Shown: positions 36,432 through 47,340 of the stretch, in pieces
Position numbering within the stretch: the first letter of the stretch is position 1
How the letters are laid out: each line of letters starts with the position of its first letter
Assembly (NCBI RefSeq): GCF_032854445.1
Contig: NC_088306.1
Coordinates: 27,869,764 to 27,933,763 of the forward strand
Source of the DNA: Liolophura sinensis
Taxonomy: Eukaryota; Mollusca; Polyplacophora; Chitonida; Chitonidae
Direction: 5' to 3'
Length of the DNA stretch: 64,000 nt
Program-made: the position numbers and the translations under genes
The notes under the pieces: model-generated
What the model saw: the letters and a program-made list of their open reading frames with translations, nothing else
What the model was told of the DNA's origin: nothing
Databases searched by the model: none

Positions 36432-36795
36432 TGGCCTCACTTGACAACTCTTTACAATGCATCGCCGTTCATAAGAGGTCCATATAAGGAGGTGGATGAC
36501 TGGAGCACGTTACGCCCCCTCCCACCCACTGTGGCAGGGTACCCTCCCAGTTATGATGACACCTATCCAAAGGGAGATTACGGGTCATACATCAGCCAGC
36601 GAACAACAGATAAATTTGGGCGGAGCTTCGTCACGGCCCCGCCCTCAAACTATGACGCTTTTTCGATATCAACCTATCAATCACTGCCCGCTAAGCGGAG
36701 GACCAATACGCGGAAGTGGACCGGGTGTCTGTCATTCTTCATCGGCCTGTCACTCATCATTTCATTGATTGGAGCAGTCGTTGCCATTGTAATTG
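36432..36795 (+). CDS. Exon: cytoplasmic tail and transmembrane helix
   Basis: The acceptor has a good pyrimidine tract (tttctgttctgtatatttcag, splitting before TGG). The exon is phase 0 at its start and ends one base into a codon at g|gtaggt. There is no ATG in frame, so the true start codon is in an upstream exon. Confidence 0.75.
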
Positions 36796-39700
36796 GTAGG
36801 TTGGATTTCGATAAATCATATCTTACCCATGCAAACGTAGTGGATTGTGAAGGCCCCAAATTACACATTTATGTCTATGAATGTTGAAGTATCATTTCAT
36901 TTTTGTTGAAATTTTCATTGCTTAATCTGGTGAACAATTATAGTCCCGAATATCGGCCTTTAAAAGTAAAGATAACTGCGTCAAACCAAAGCTGAGAGCG
37001 GGGATTCGCTCATTTTGTGAGATGAGCTATTAACCAAAAGCACTCGAGATGCGTGCTCAATCCCGGCCTTGGACAAAAAATTTATAAATTCCATCACTCT
37101 CATACTTTAGAGGTTCCTAGCGATAATAAGCTGTCGAGAGTGCATAAATAGGGCCGTTTGCGCAATGCATTCACGACCACTTATCGGCTACTAATATGTC
37201 GTTCACGTCTTGACGTCATGTGTGAGAAAGTTCGTCAGCATCTTGCTAAAGGCCAATAAGTCAATCAATCAGTGAATCAATAAGTCAAACCACTGCTGGT
37301 CCGTAAAATTGTACAGACACAATGGCTCCTCTTCAAAAGACAAGATATGATGTTACCTTATGAATTTGTGTTTACAATAAACTAATACATGTATACCTAT
37401 CCTCTCTTTCCATCAGTGCTGAGCAGTGAAGAAAGATGTGGTAAGTAAATACACGTATTTCAGGTTTATTAGTTCACACTTTGTTTCCTATTATTTGGAA
37501 AAACACCTAAAATTCCTCATTCTTCATTACATATTACAATAAATGTGTTTTTTAGAAGACTGCATGTGCACTATGCTGCTTACAACCATGATAATATTGA
37601 ACAATTCCTTGATATATCTCCAGGTAATACATCAGTGTTGTTGTTAAACCTTTGTTAAGTTTACAGTGTATTTCCGTTAACACCTGATCATGAACAATGA
37701 GGTTTCCTCTCACCATCATGCCGGCCGCCGTCGTGCAGGCCTAAGTGAAGTATTCTAAAGTACAGTGTAAATCTTTAGTCAGATTAAGCAGTAAACATTC
37801 CAAAAACAAAACCATCAGTTAAAATTTGCATAGAATTGAATTCCATACAAAGATGCATAAGCTATATTGCTCGAACAGAAGTTATGTTGGTTCAGTTCTA
37901 TCACCTCAGACAGCGGAGTTTCGAGACAAGCTCTTTTACGAGTTAAAAACTGCAGACCAATGAATTCTGCGATAGCATGTATGTAAAGAAACTACAAATA
38001 ACGTGTATGTAAAGAAACTACAAACAGAACACGTGCTGTGTATCTTTGAATCCACAGGTTTAGTAACATTTTACAACACGTAAGCGAGTTTGTTCGCTTG
38101 GCCCCAAGGTTGTTGGGGCCTTGGAACCATCAAGTTTTCAGCATCCCTCTAATGACCGGTTACGTTGTCTTGCATGGAGATCTGTAAAAATTACTTATCC
38201 TCTACCAGTGTCACTGTGACTATCATGCCCCTGATCAACGTGGTCGCGTGTTCGAATCCGGCTCTCGCTGTTTCGGCTACTGATTTTAAGTCGGAAGGTT
38301 TTTCAAGTACCTGGCGAAGATTGGCGATTTACTCCGTACCGCCGCTGTATAAGTTAAAAAGTCCTGAGTATGGTCTAACACACCACTCAGTCAGTCAATG
38401 AATCTTCTATCAGTGTGACATATACATTAACCTCACTCGATTCCTCAAATTCTTAGCATCACATGCGGGGAAAGTTCATTGTCTATTTAAAGGCCAGTGA
38501 AATATTCCTGAGTATGGTGTTAAACACCAAACAGTCCATCAGTCAATCAATCATCAATCACCAACATCCATTCGCTACAGCTTAAACATAAAACCTTCAG
38601 AAAAAACAATGGTTCAAGTGGTTACATACTCCATGGCGTTTGTTTCGATACAATAAACAAATGATCTCACTGCCATGTGTCGCTGTTTGTAAGTCACGAT
38701 GCCTTACACTTTATTTTCCAGTGTTGACTTTTCTCACTGCGATGCCTGGACAGGATTTATTATTATACCTAAAAACAAAATTTTCATTTTTGTAAACTTT
38801 GTTCTGGTTGGTCTGGTTTCGGGGTCGTGCCATTTCAGAATAGTTTCGTATAACTTTGAGTTGTGACTTGAGGCTTCCAACAATCGTCACACATAGGGAG
38901 AAGTGTGAAGTTAAATGCGATATTTACAATAGGGAAAGATGTTTTTAAATTAAAAGATGGAAGGAAATTTTAACTTCGGTGTAAGAGTTGTTTAATTTTA
39001 ACTTTTGAGAAAAGGGCACTTTGCGTAAGTAGTAACCTAAAACGTTATATATGCAGCTCAAATTCTGTCGTGCAATATGGAGGTGGAAGGTCGAACCCAG
39101 CTTTACATGCGGTGTGCGGACTGACATGCAGTGATTCCCATTGTCATCGTTTCCCAGTTCCATTGTTGCACGTAAACTCTAGTTTAGAAGGAAAAGAATA
39201 GTGCTTATTTTTAGCTAATTAAATTAATCACCATGAATAAAATACACTAAGTACTAGTTCAGTATGTCGTAAAGTAAATGTAGACAGAGAACGGAAGGAC
39301 TATTCAATAGAACTCATGACTCTAGGCAAGAGAAATCAGTGGTGCATATTCTAACTCTTACACGGTTACAAGCCACAGTGTTCTCCTCAGAACTAACTCA
39401 TACAGTCTTATTATAAAACCCACACTTGGGGAGTGTGTTGTGGAGCTAAGGAGAATATAGCCAGTGAGGATAGCTTGTCGGACTAAGTTAAATGTGTGTG
39501 AGTGTGGTGTTTTAACTTCTGGGCTGCAGACAACCTTTTTACATAATGTCTTATACAGGTATATTCTGTTCGTGCTAGGCCTGTTGTGCTAAGCACAAAG
39601 AAAAGACACACCATTCCTAAGGCGATCGTTTTACATATACATTTCACGCTGGTTTAAGGCCTAAGCGGCCATGGGCAATTTGTTCTGACGCCTTTGGTAA

Positions 39701-42369
39701 ATCAACATTTTATCTGGAATTTTCCGCAAAGTCATGGATACGCCATATTACAAAAACCGGAAACAGAATGTCGCGGTACTCGTACCCCACACACTCATGG
39801 TTAAATGGCAAAACAGGGCTACAGTGAGGTTCAGTGGAAACAGCTACGCCTGATTGGCTAAAATTGATAACAAGCAATAAACATAACGTTAAATGCTAAA
39901 CTTAACGCCGAATCTTTGTGCGCTTTCTTTTAAGTTTGTTTTGTTATACAAAAGCTACTTCCCTTGCTTAAGGAAGTCGATCCTTCTACAAACATTAATA
40001 TCGGTTAGCATCAGATTAAGAATTATTGTAATTTTTGTAGCCTATCCTTGCAAGCCCATGCTAAAAGTATAGTTGCTCATTTTGGGTCATACTTATGCTT
40101 CTCGTTTTGGTACAGCGCCGCACTGTAAGAAACGGTTGTTGAGAAATACGACAAACGAATTTTTCTCAAAGTCACTGCTGACTATCGAAGAAAACTCACT
40201 AATCACGCTTAATTCTATCATATTATCCGTCGTTGGGCATATGCTTAAAATGAAATTATCACATTACAACTTAATTAGCAAATAAATCAATTTCATATAC
40301 CCCATCAATGACGTGTATGTTGGTTGAAAAATGATATCGATTAACATCAAAGTTCGTGACCAATGCAAAAAGTATGATCGGTTGAACATGTTTAGTGTCT
40401 TTTGTTCGTCAGCACACCAGCTTACCACAAAAGTGTTGTGATAATATTATGCTGTTTCATTTTTCTACCAGATGCGTACAGGGACAGTGTGCTGGTAATA
40501 AGTTCACCTTACGATCACAACAGACTGGTGGAAGGGACGTCAGAGTACAGTAACTTTACAGAGGAATTCTGCAAGGAGGTTAGTACAAATTTGGCATTTT
40601 CATGTGCTTACGACTATTGAGAAAATATTATCTTTCATAACACAGGGACAAAAGGAGGTCAACAGTGAAGTGGTATGCACGTTATCACGCTGTTGGTAAT
40701 TCCCGTTAGCTTTTATTAAAACGTGAATCAAATTGATAATTTATTAAATGTGCCTACGTACATTTTTCATTTCAGAATGGCGAAAATTGCGATCGTAACC
40801 ATCGAGTTATACCCAGTTCTCAAACCCAACGGCCTTGGTATAAATAAAATATCCTTAGTCGTCACAGTACAATGTCAGTGTAATGATTAATTTAGCAAAT
40901 GATGGAGCAAATAAAGATTAAAATAAATAAATAAATTCCCACCTTGTTTTTACAGATGGAGGAGAGTTTCGAGCTATTTTTCATAGAAGATCATATATGC
41001 GGCTGCGAAGTGAAGTCACTCCTGTAAGTTTCCTATACATGCGTTGCATTTTACACTCTGGTGTCTGTGGAGTTCATTTCAAGGGAACGGCGCAAAAATC
41101 AAACAGATAAAATAACAAATATCTAACTATATAAGTTATATTTCCAAGTAAGTTTTGTAAGTAAGTATATTTTTGATGTCGGTTTTATACATTAATTTCA
41201 AGTGTTACTATACGCAGAGAAGCTCATTTACAATTATAAATATCTTTAATTTTTATATCTGGGGATAAACGGTATGCATCATTTTCGTCCTGTTGTCCTA
41301 CGAGATTGCAATTTTAATGCAATAGTAGGGTAACTGTTGAAAAGAGTGTGATTTCCTGATAATACTAGACATTATAAACTCTGTTCATCTACAATAATCA
41401 GTTAGCTAACACTCCTGTCCCGGACTGCTCATTTTCACAAAATAGCATACTAACTTATGCGATTCACTGTTTTTGTGTTTCAGAGTGCAAGATATGGTGG
41501 TTAATGTGACCTTCAACATTTTGTACAGGAGGCTCAACACCTCTGACAGTAACTCGGACATGGTGGGTGCCGCTTTGGGTAGCATCATGTACACAATCCT
41601 GAACGATTCTCTCACCGACACGTTCATTCTCAGCAACGTTCCGCTGTCGAATGCCAACCCAACTCCCACCCCGATGGCTTCGGTTGGCAACTTGACAACA
41701 TCAACACCGAAGGCCGTCACTTTACCAACACCATACACGACCCTGTTAACGACGCCAGCTGCGAATCTCAGCTCAAACGGCACCGTGAACGGAACGGTTT
41801 CGGAAGAAGGTGTGCTTAAATGGAACACAACTCTGTCTGGTTCTGACGATCTACCTCCAGAGAACGCCACCGATAACTCCACGTCAACCACAAAACAGGT
41901 ACCCCCACCGGCAGTAGCCCCAAGGCCGTCTTCAATCACGATACCCCCGACAACTCAAGCGGTAGGGGCAACTCCCGCAGGAAATTCGTCTAGTTCCTCA
42001 GCGCCGATACCACAGCAAACGCTTTCCTCCACAAAGACTACAGCTATGACTACAAACCAGACTTCCGGTTCCAATTCAGCACCAGTTGGAGATGAGGTTG
42101 GTAACAATGCAACAACAACAGCACTGCTTTCATCCTCCACAATCACCTACCCTGAGGAGACCACTGTAAATCAGACAACAGTTTTCATGGAACGCATCGA
42201 CGAAGTTTCCCCCACGACAGATTCCGTCATCCAAGGTCGTAATGAGGCTAACAACTCTTCTGCTCCCTCGCCAGAGGTCCAAAATGGTGGACAGGGCGAG
42301 TTACCCGCAACTCCAGTTCCTGCAGCCAATATTGTGTTTGGAAATGTCCCTGGAGCCCCGATAACTTAA
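36432..42369 (+). CDS. SEA-domain transmembrane mucin-like protein (spliced)
   Basis: Coding exons, judged from GT-AG signals and phase: 36432-36795, 37417-37440, 40472-40578, 40956-41023, 41484-42369. With the start exon at 27728 the coding length is 1479 bases, 493 codons. Residue numbers assume that exon. Residues 1-107 are cytoplasmic, Tyr/Pro-rich, with a PPSY motif (49-52) that fits WW-domain binding. KRRTNTRK (99-106) precedes a transmembrane helix (about 108-133), so by the positive-inside rule the C-terminus is outside. Residues about 160-245 resemble a SEA domain (FTEEFCKEMEESFELFF, then VVNVTFNILYRRL). The usual GSVVV cleavage site is replaced by QDMVV, so self-cleavage is not expected. 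Residues 246-493 are Thr/Ser/Pro/Asn-rich with over ten N-glycosylation sequons. Function is likely cell-surface or matrix, but this is inferred. Confidence 0.72.
37417..37440 (+). CDS. 24-nt microexon
   Basis: Acceptor after ctctctttccatcag, donor gtaagt. Only one frame avoids a stop and it matches both neighbours: two bases complete the preceding codon and one base begins the next. It encodes VLSSEERC plus the first base of Asp, just outside the membrane. Eight codons, phase-symmetric, so skipping it would keep frame. Confidence 0.65.
37690..37770 (+). mobile_element. SINE family A tail fragment (intron 3)
   Basis: caccatcatgccggccgccg, then gtgaagtattc and agtacagtgtaaa, in family A order. 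Diverged. Confidence 0.5.
38150..38400 (+). mobile_element. tRNA-derived SINE with family-A-like tail (intron 3)
   Basis: A B-box-like gtgttcgaatccggctc lies at 38250-38266. About 70 bases later come ccgccgctgtataagtta and gagtatggtctaacacacca, which resemble the family A tail (ccgccgtcgtataagt, gagtacggcg). This looks like a different head joined to the same tail domain, a modular pattern known in mollusc SINEs. A similar tail remnant lies at 38495-38555. Confidence 0.5.
39781..39872 (+). repeat. Dispersed repeat family E, copy 2 (intron 3)
   Basis: Blocks taccccacacactcatggtt, aaatggcaaaacaggg and acgcctgattggctaaaat match 33773-33860. Confidence 0.55.
40472..40578 (+). CDS. Exon: start of the SEA-like domain
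   Basis: Acceptor tttctaccag, donor gttagt. Only the frame starting with two completing bases is open, matching the microexon. It encodes DAYRDSVLVISSPYDH through FTEEFCKE and ends in phase 0. Confidence 0.7.
40956..41023 (+). CDS. Exon: middle of the SEA-like domain
   Basis: Acceptor tttttacag, donor gtaagt. Starts in phase 0 (MEESFELFFIEDHICGCE) and ends two bases into a codon, as the next exon needs. Confidence 0.72.
41484..42369 (+). CDS. Last exon: end of SEA-like domain and mucin-like tail
   Basis: Acceptor gtgtttcag; the first base completes Leu. The frame runs VQDMVVNVTF... to TAA at 42367-42369. The codon bias is GC-richer than the flanks and the antisense frame (41406-41939) is only a shadow. 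No second transmembrane segment or Cys is seen after the SEA part. Confidence 0.8.
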
Positions 42370-42383
42370 GTAATGAAGATTCG

Positions 42384-42389
42384 AATAAA
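42384..42389 (+). terminator. Possible polyadenylation signal of the SEA/mucin gene
   Basis: AATAAA 15 bases after the stop codon. This would give a very short 3' UTR, so a later signal may be the one used. Confidence 0.3.
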
Positions 42390-43865
42390 TTCTTTCTGTG
42401 GTACGCAAGTGTTGCCACAGAAGGGGCACTGGAGCTTATAAACGTCCAGTGAGAGGATGAATTTGGCTTGGATTATGTAAGCCTAATTATGAGGAAAATG
42501 GAAGAAAAAAACATAACCAATCAAGATAAGGGCTTGTCTCACCGCGACCACACACGCATGCGTGTGGTGTCAGAAGTATAGCAGCCAATGCCCGGAGAGA
42601 ACGCAAATTACTGGAGAAGAAGATACCCTGTAGGTGTGAAAATGTTAATGTTGTAGCTGTTATATGAATGTGCTCTCGACGAAGGTATGTCCTATAAAAC
42701 TTGCTGGAGACAGTCCTGATTTAAATGGAGCCTTTATTGTGACATTTCAAAGTGGATTGCTGGTCACTGGGAGAAGAGATAACTCGTAAGTGATGCGAAC
42801 GTTAATTCTCACCAGGACAGTTATGTGAGGGAATTGATGGTATGTGGAACTAGCGCAAGATGGACATGTAGATACCTGTTTTTTTTTATTATTATAATAG
42901 AGCGGACAGATCGTTCAATACTGGGTTAAAACCAAGTTTTACTTCCGCAATGCATTCTGATATTCCGAGATCTCTGTATTAAATAACCGCCATTTGACAG
43001 ATGGTTTTGGATTATGACGTTTTATGAGCGTAAGCTGTGAATCTTGATTATCGGACATTGTTTGAAATTCCAACGTAGGCGACAAGAGAAATGTCGCTCA
43101 CGGAGGACGTTTTTCTGATGCAGTTGTTACTTCAGCTGAAAAGTCAACGCAAATGCTTGCTACATAGGATTGATGTTCTCCGAGTTTCCGTGAAACTAAT
43201 GAGGTTGTTGTTTAGCAGGTGAATTGGGATTCTTGCCTCAGGCAACACTTAAAGACATAATTTAAGGGAGACAACTGTGTAATGAATTTCTGGATATTTC
43301 CGGAAGTTATATGCTTGTATTCCACTACGAATTTTATTTGATGAATGAATTGACATCACCTGTTCGCGTTAAATCTGATATTGGGTTAGATTTGCAGGAT
43401 TAAGGATGAGTCTGTGTTACGTCCAATTAAGCGTTGTATTAAAAGAATTGGTAGTGAAGCAATCGATTAAAGAAATTTCAGTTGTCATGACTGCTTGGAT
43501 TTTTGATAATAGGCTGTGACATTTTCGTAAAGCACGTGATGAATATTTTTACTGTATGCCTAAAACTTTAGATTACAATTGGATGTACAGAATGATTCTA
43601 AGGGTATTTAAAATTCTGGGAATTATCCAGACTCAAAATTTATAATCATGCATGCAATGTCATTATTTCACCTGTAACAAGTTCTTCCGCGACTTTCGAA
43701 GTAGTGAAATCTGCTGTGTGTATTGTACTGGGAAATTCCCCATGCGGTAGTGATTACAACAGATTACATTGTGAGCCATTGCGTCCCAATGTTTCACAAT
43801 GTTATCGTTTTACGACCTTGTCATCGCCTTGTCCCTACAAGGTAGCTGAAACGCAATGTCAACGC
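42390..43865. other. Downstream of the SEA/mucin gene, no recognised feature
   Basis: May hold a longer 3' UTR. No SINE, tandem array or coding frame recognised. Confidence 0.4.
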
Positions 43866-43867
43866 TG

Positions 43868-44100
43868 AAATACAACACCAACACAAATTGTTTCAAAAGC
43901 ATAACAAAGACTGCCGTAAGAACGCCAGGAAAGTTGTCTGACTAGTACTGTAGTTAATGGAAGTAACAACGCAATCACAACCTTGAAATACAACACCAAC
44001 ATAAATTGTTTCAAAGCATAACAAAGACTGCCGTAAGAACGCCAGGTAAGCTTGCCTGACTAGTACTGTAGTGAATGGAAGTAACAACAATGCAGTGCTG
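43868..44100 (+). repeat. Two-copy 118-bp tandem duplication
   Basis: The block tacaacaccaacacaaattg, through gcataacaaagactgccg and agtactgtagt, starts at 43871 and again at 43989. The copies differ by a few substitutions and small indels. Confidence 0.88.
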
Positions 44101-44689
44101 TAAAGTTTTGCGAAGAAAAGCTGGCACAAACTCTGAATACGACAGATCTGTGGTCCATTCATTGTGAGGTCTACATGACGACTCAAGAGATCACGAAGAT
44201 AAGGCCTACACAGAAAGGAGAATTGTTTTCAGTGAATTTCTCAACAATTTCAAATCTGGCGACTTGCTGACTTTGATAAAAAGCCGAAGATCTATCACAG
44301 TCAGATATTTTCGGACAAATTGTCCTAGCTTTACACACAGTATTACACATTTCAGCGTGTGCTATGATGGAAGAGCTTTTCTACATTTACCTGAGTGAGT
44401 TTGTAAGTAATATCCATCGTGTCAGAGTCTGTGAAGGACGTGTGTTGTTCTTTCCAACGGAATATTTATAGTGTTGTCTATCTTAGGAAAATTTAGTATT
44501 GGTTTGTTGTTTTGTTTTGGTCAAAGTCTTCTGAGAAATCTATACTTGGACGACATGCTATTCCGGGTATTGCTAATCCCAGAAAACGATTCAGTATGCA
44601 TATACATTCATAGACTTGTCTTCAGTCATCACCATAATATCCATTGCCATCAAGTAAGCGAATAAGTAGTGAAAAATACGACACGTGAG

Positions 44690-45405
44690 TCGTGATGTCT
44701 ATTCGCAACTGATGAGTAAAAGCTATGTCTCTATACGTCACTAGCCGTGAGAAAGGCTATGTCTACACGCAACGTCATGAGTAAACATATGCCATTATGT
44801 GATCAGTCGTGAGTAAGCCTGTCTGTGCGCGACTAGTCGTGAGTAAACCTGTCTGTACTAGTCATGAGTAAGACAATGTCTATACGCAACCAGTCATGAG
44901 TAAGCTTATGTCTGTACGCGAGTAGTCGTGAGTAAACCTGTCTGTACGCAACTAGTCATGAGTAAGCTTATGTCTGTACGCGAGTAGTCGTGAGTAAACC
45001 TGTCTGTACGCAACTAGTCATGAGTAAGCTTATGTCTGTACGCGAGTAGTCGTGAGTAAACCTGTCTGTACGCAACTAGTCATGTGTACGACAATGTCTA
45101 TACGCGACTAGTCATGAGTAAGCTTATGTCTGTACGCGAGTAGTCGTGAGTAAACCTGTCTGTACGCAACTAGTCATGAGTAAGCTTATGTCTGTACGCG
45201 AGTAGTCGTGAGTAAACCTGTCTGTACGCAACTAGTCATGAGTAAGCTTATGTCTGTACGCGAGTAGTCGTGAGTAAACCTGTCTGTACGCAACTAGTCA
45301 TGAGTAAGCTTATGTCTGTACGCGAGTAGTCGTGAGTAAACATGTCTGTACGCAACTAGTCATGAGTAAGCTTATGTCTGTACGCGAGTAGTCTATACAG
45401 CTAAT
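44690..45405 (+). repeat. 62-bp tandem array made of two alternating ~31-bp sub-units
   Basis: One sub-unit has tacgcgagtagtcgtgagta and the other tacgcaactagtcatgagta. They alternate strictly from about 44898 (gagtaagcttatg at 44898 and 44960, 62 apart) for about 8 periods. The left edge (44690-44890) holds single diverged sub-units. One unit near 45085 has cat-gtgtacgac instead of gagtaagc. Confidence 0.92.
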
Positions 45406-46285
45406 CGTTATGGACAGGCCACATTCCGATATCAGTTCGTAGGTTTTATATCTCTCAGATTCTGTTTGGTAATTCATAATATTAAACTGTTAGTTCCTCT
45501 GCATAACGGGAAGTATTTGCATAGGAGTTCGGTTCGTTGTGAATGAGGTATAACATAGTTATACAATCCAAAAGGCATGTGTATTATAAGCGGAATTTAG
45601 ATCTGCATCTTCAAGATTCGTCTCATGAAATTGTTGAGAATAGTTGAGATAACGTCTTAGAAAGGCCGTATTCTTGATTCTATTGATTCGCACATTTAGC
45701 CTGTACACGGTCTACATATTCCAAGGCCGGGTTGTTCAAAACTGGTTTAAGACTTAATAATAGATTAGACTCTAAGTCAAATCATCAATTTGGTTCTTAG
45801 CCTAAAACACACTGTGTACCAGTGTATTAAATATGAACTAAACCTGCTACCGTTATACCTTGACTTTGGAAAACTGCGTTGGCTGCCGAGTTAGGCTAAA
45901 ATTGTAAATATAAAATATGGCTTAATACCGGTATTAGTTAATACACTTTAGATTAACTGGAACCGGAGGGCAATGACGTCAACCCTGCAAGTCCACGTTC
46001 TACATGTTAATTTCTGTAGCTGTTCATATTGGATGTTAACATGTTGAAGCTTATTCTGTGTTTCACATTGGGGTCATACATAAAATCTATACTGTCTTGT
46101 TTACGAAGTTTATTTAAAGTTTAGGCCGCCAGCATATAACGAGAGATGAATCATTATAATATAAACAGCAATGATTTTAATTTGAAGACTGGTTGTAGAA
46201 TTAAATGTTAGGATTAGGATAATCTGTTTTAATCCATCTTAATTCCAGATTGTACATGCATGCATATTAACATTGCTACACATCA
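45406..46285. other. Intergenic, no recognised feature
   Basis: AT-rich, no gene, SINE or array recognised. Confidence 0.4.
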
Positions 46286-46287
46286 CA

Positions 46288-46332
46288 TTTTATTTGACTG
46301 GTGTTTCACGCCGTACTCATGACATTTTAAAT
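46288..46332 (-). mobile_element. SINE family A tail fragment
   Basis: tgactggtgtttcacgccgt and actcatgacattt: only the tail block remains. Confidence 0.5.
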
Positions 46333-46623
46333 ACTACATCAAAATAAGATTTTTGTTGCCTTGTTTATACATCGTATACGCTTACTGTAAATTTACATTC
46401 ACCGACAATAAATGGGAAGACATTTGTACTGCATTGTATAATAAATGTAAACATATATCAACAAGTTTGTGTACAGTTGTCGTCTTACCTCACCCATTTA
46501 GAGTCATTATTAATGGACACCACGAAGCAGGAAGAAGATTCATTCTCGAGAATTTACAGTCTCAATTTGCTCTTTCACTTTTGCAAAGTTTATAAATAGT
46601 TGTGATACACAAACCTATGATTT

Positions 46624-46743
46624 TTATTTATTTATTTGATTGGTGTTTTACACCGTACTCAAGAATATTTCACTTGTACGATGGCGGCCAGCATTATGGT
46701 GGGAGGAAATCGGGGACCCGGGGGATGCCCACGACCATCCGTA
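46624..46743 (-). mobile_element. SINE family A, truncated, minus strand
   Basis: Tail of tttatttatttgattggtg, then ttttacaccgtactcaagaa, cggccagcattatggtggga, and cacgaccatccg, where it stops. An open frame across 46636-46818 is the element, not a gene. Confidence 0.85.
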
Positions 46744-47280
46744 GCACAAGCCTATGATGTACAAGACTTGATCTTGGACAGAGAATATGTAGATCCCAGT
46801 CTCGTTCTAGGTGGGTAACCATGGTGACAATAAGCGGTTGACAAAGCTCGTGGACACGTGGCCGTGCTCAAATGTAAACCCATCTTTTGTTGAACCTGTA
46901 CATCGAAACAGGCATTCGTATATCAGCCGTCAGCCAATAAGGACGTTCCAGGTCAATAATCGCAAGGCCAATTCCCAAGACGACGTATGAGAAACCACCA
47001 TAACAGAAAATACCAAATAACTATATGAAGTGCGCAAATAGGACGGAATCATGCAAAGAGGAGCTGTCAATAGTTTTCATTGATGTTGGAAAGATGTAAG
47101 CTATGCTCTAGGCGGCTGAGTGCAATCAGTATTCAGTATTCAGATCGTGTACCATGCTAGAATATCAGTTTTCGAAAGCAAAATATGTATCTCAGTTGCG
47201 CTTTGATTGCAACTGCAACGCGGTGATCTAATTCAACTCGAAGGCTAATAAAAAAAATGGTGTGAATATCTGTACATGAC
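46744..47280. other. Intergenic, no recognised feature
   Basis: No gene or repeat recognised. Confidence 0.4.
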
Positions 47281-47340
47281 ATGGCGCCAGCAACTTACAC
47301 ATGGCGCCAGCAACTTACACATGGTGTCAGCAACTTACAC
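47281..47340 (+). repeat. 20-bp tandem repeat, three copies
   Basis: atggcgccagcaacttacac twice, then a one-word variant (atggtgtcagcaacttacac). Confidence 0.95.

Noticed and set aside
37556-37623. A 68-base stretch between a tttttag acceptor and a caggtaat donor, open in one frame, as an extra exon of the SEA/mucin gene
   Set aside because: Its phase does not fit: the microexon at 37417 ends one base into a codon, while this piece would need a preceding exon ending two bases in. Joining 37440 straight to 40472 restores frame.
41406-41939. 177-codon minus-strand open frame
   Set aside because: It is antisense to the mucin exon and arises from that exon's low-complexity, GC-richer codons. 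No ATG-led start, splice or domain support.
44690-45405. A CRISPR-like array, because of regular repeats
   Set aside because: The units are contiguous with no unique spacers, and the window is eukaryotic.
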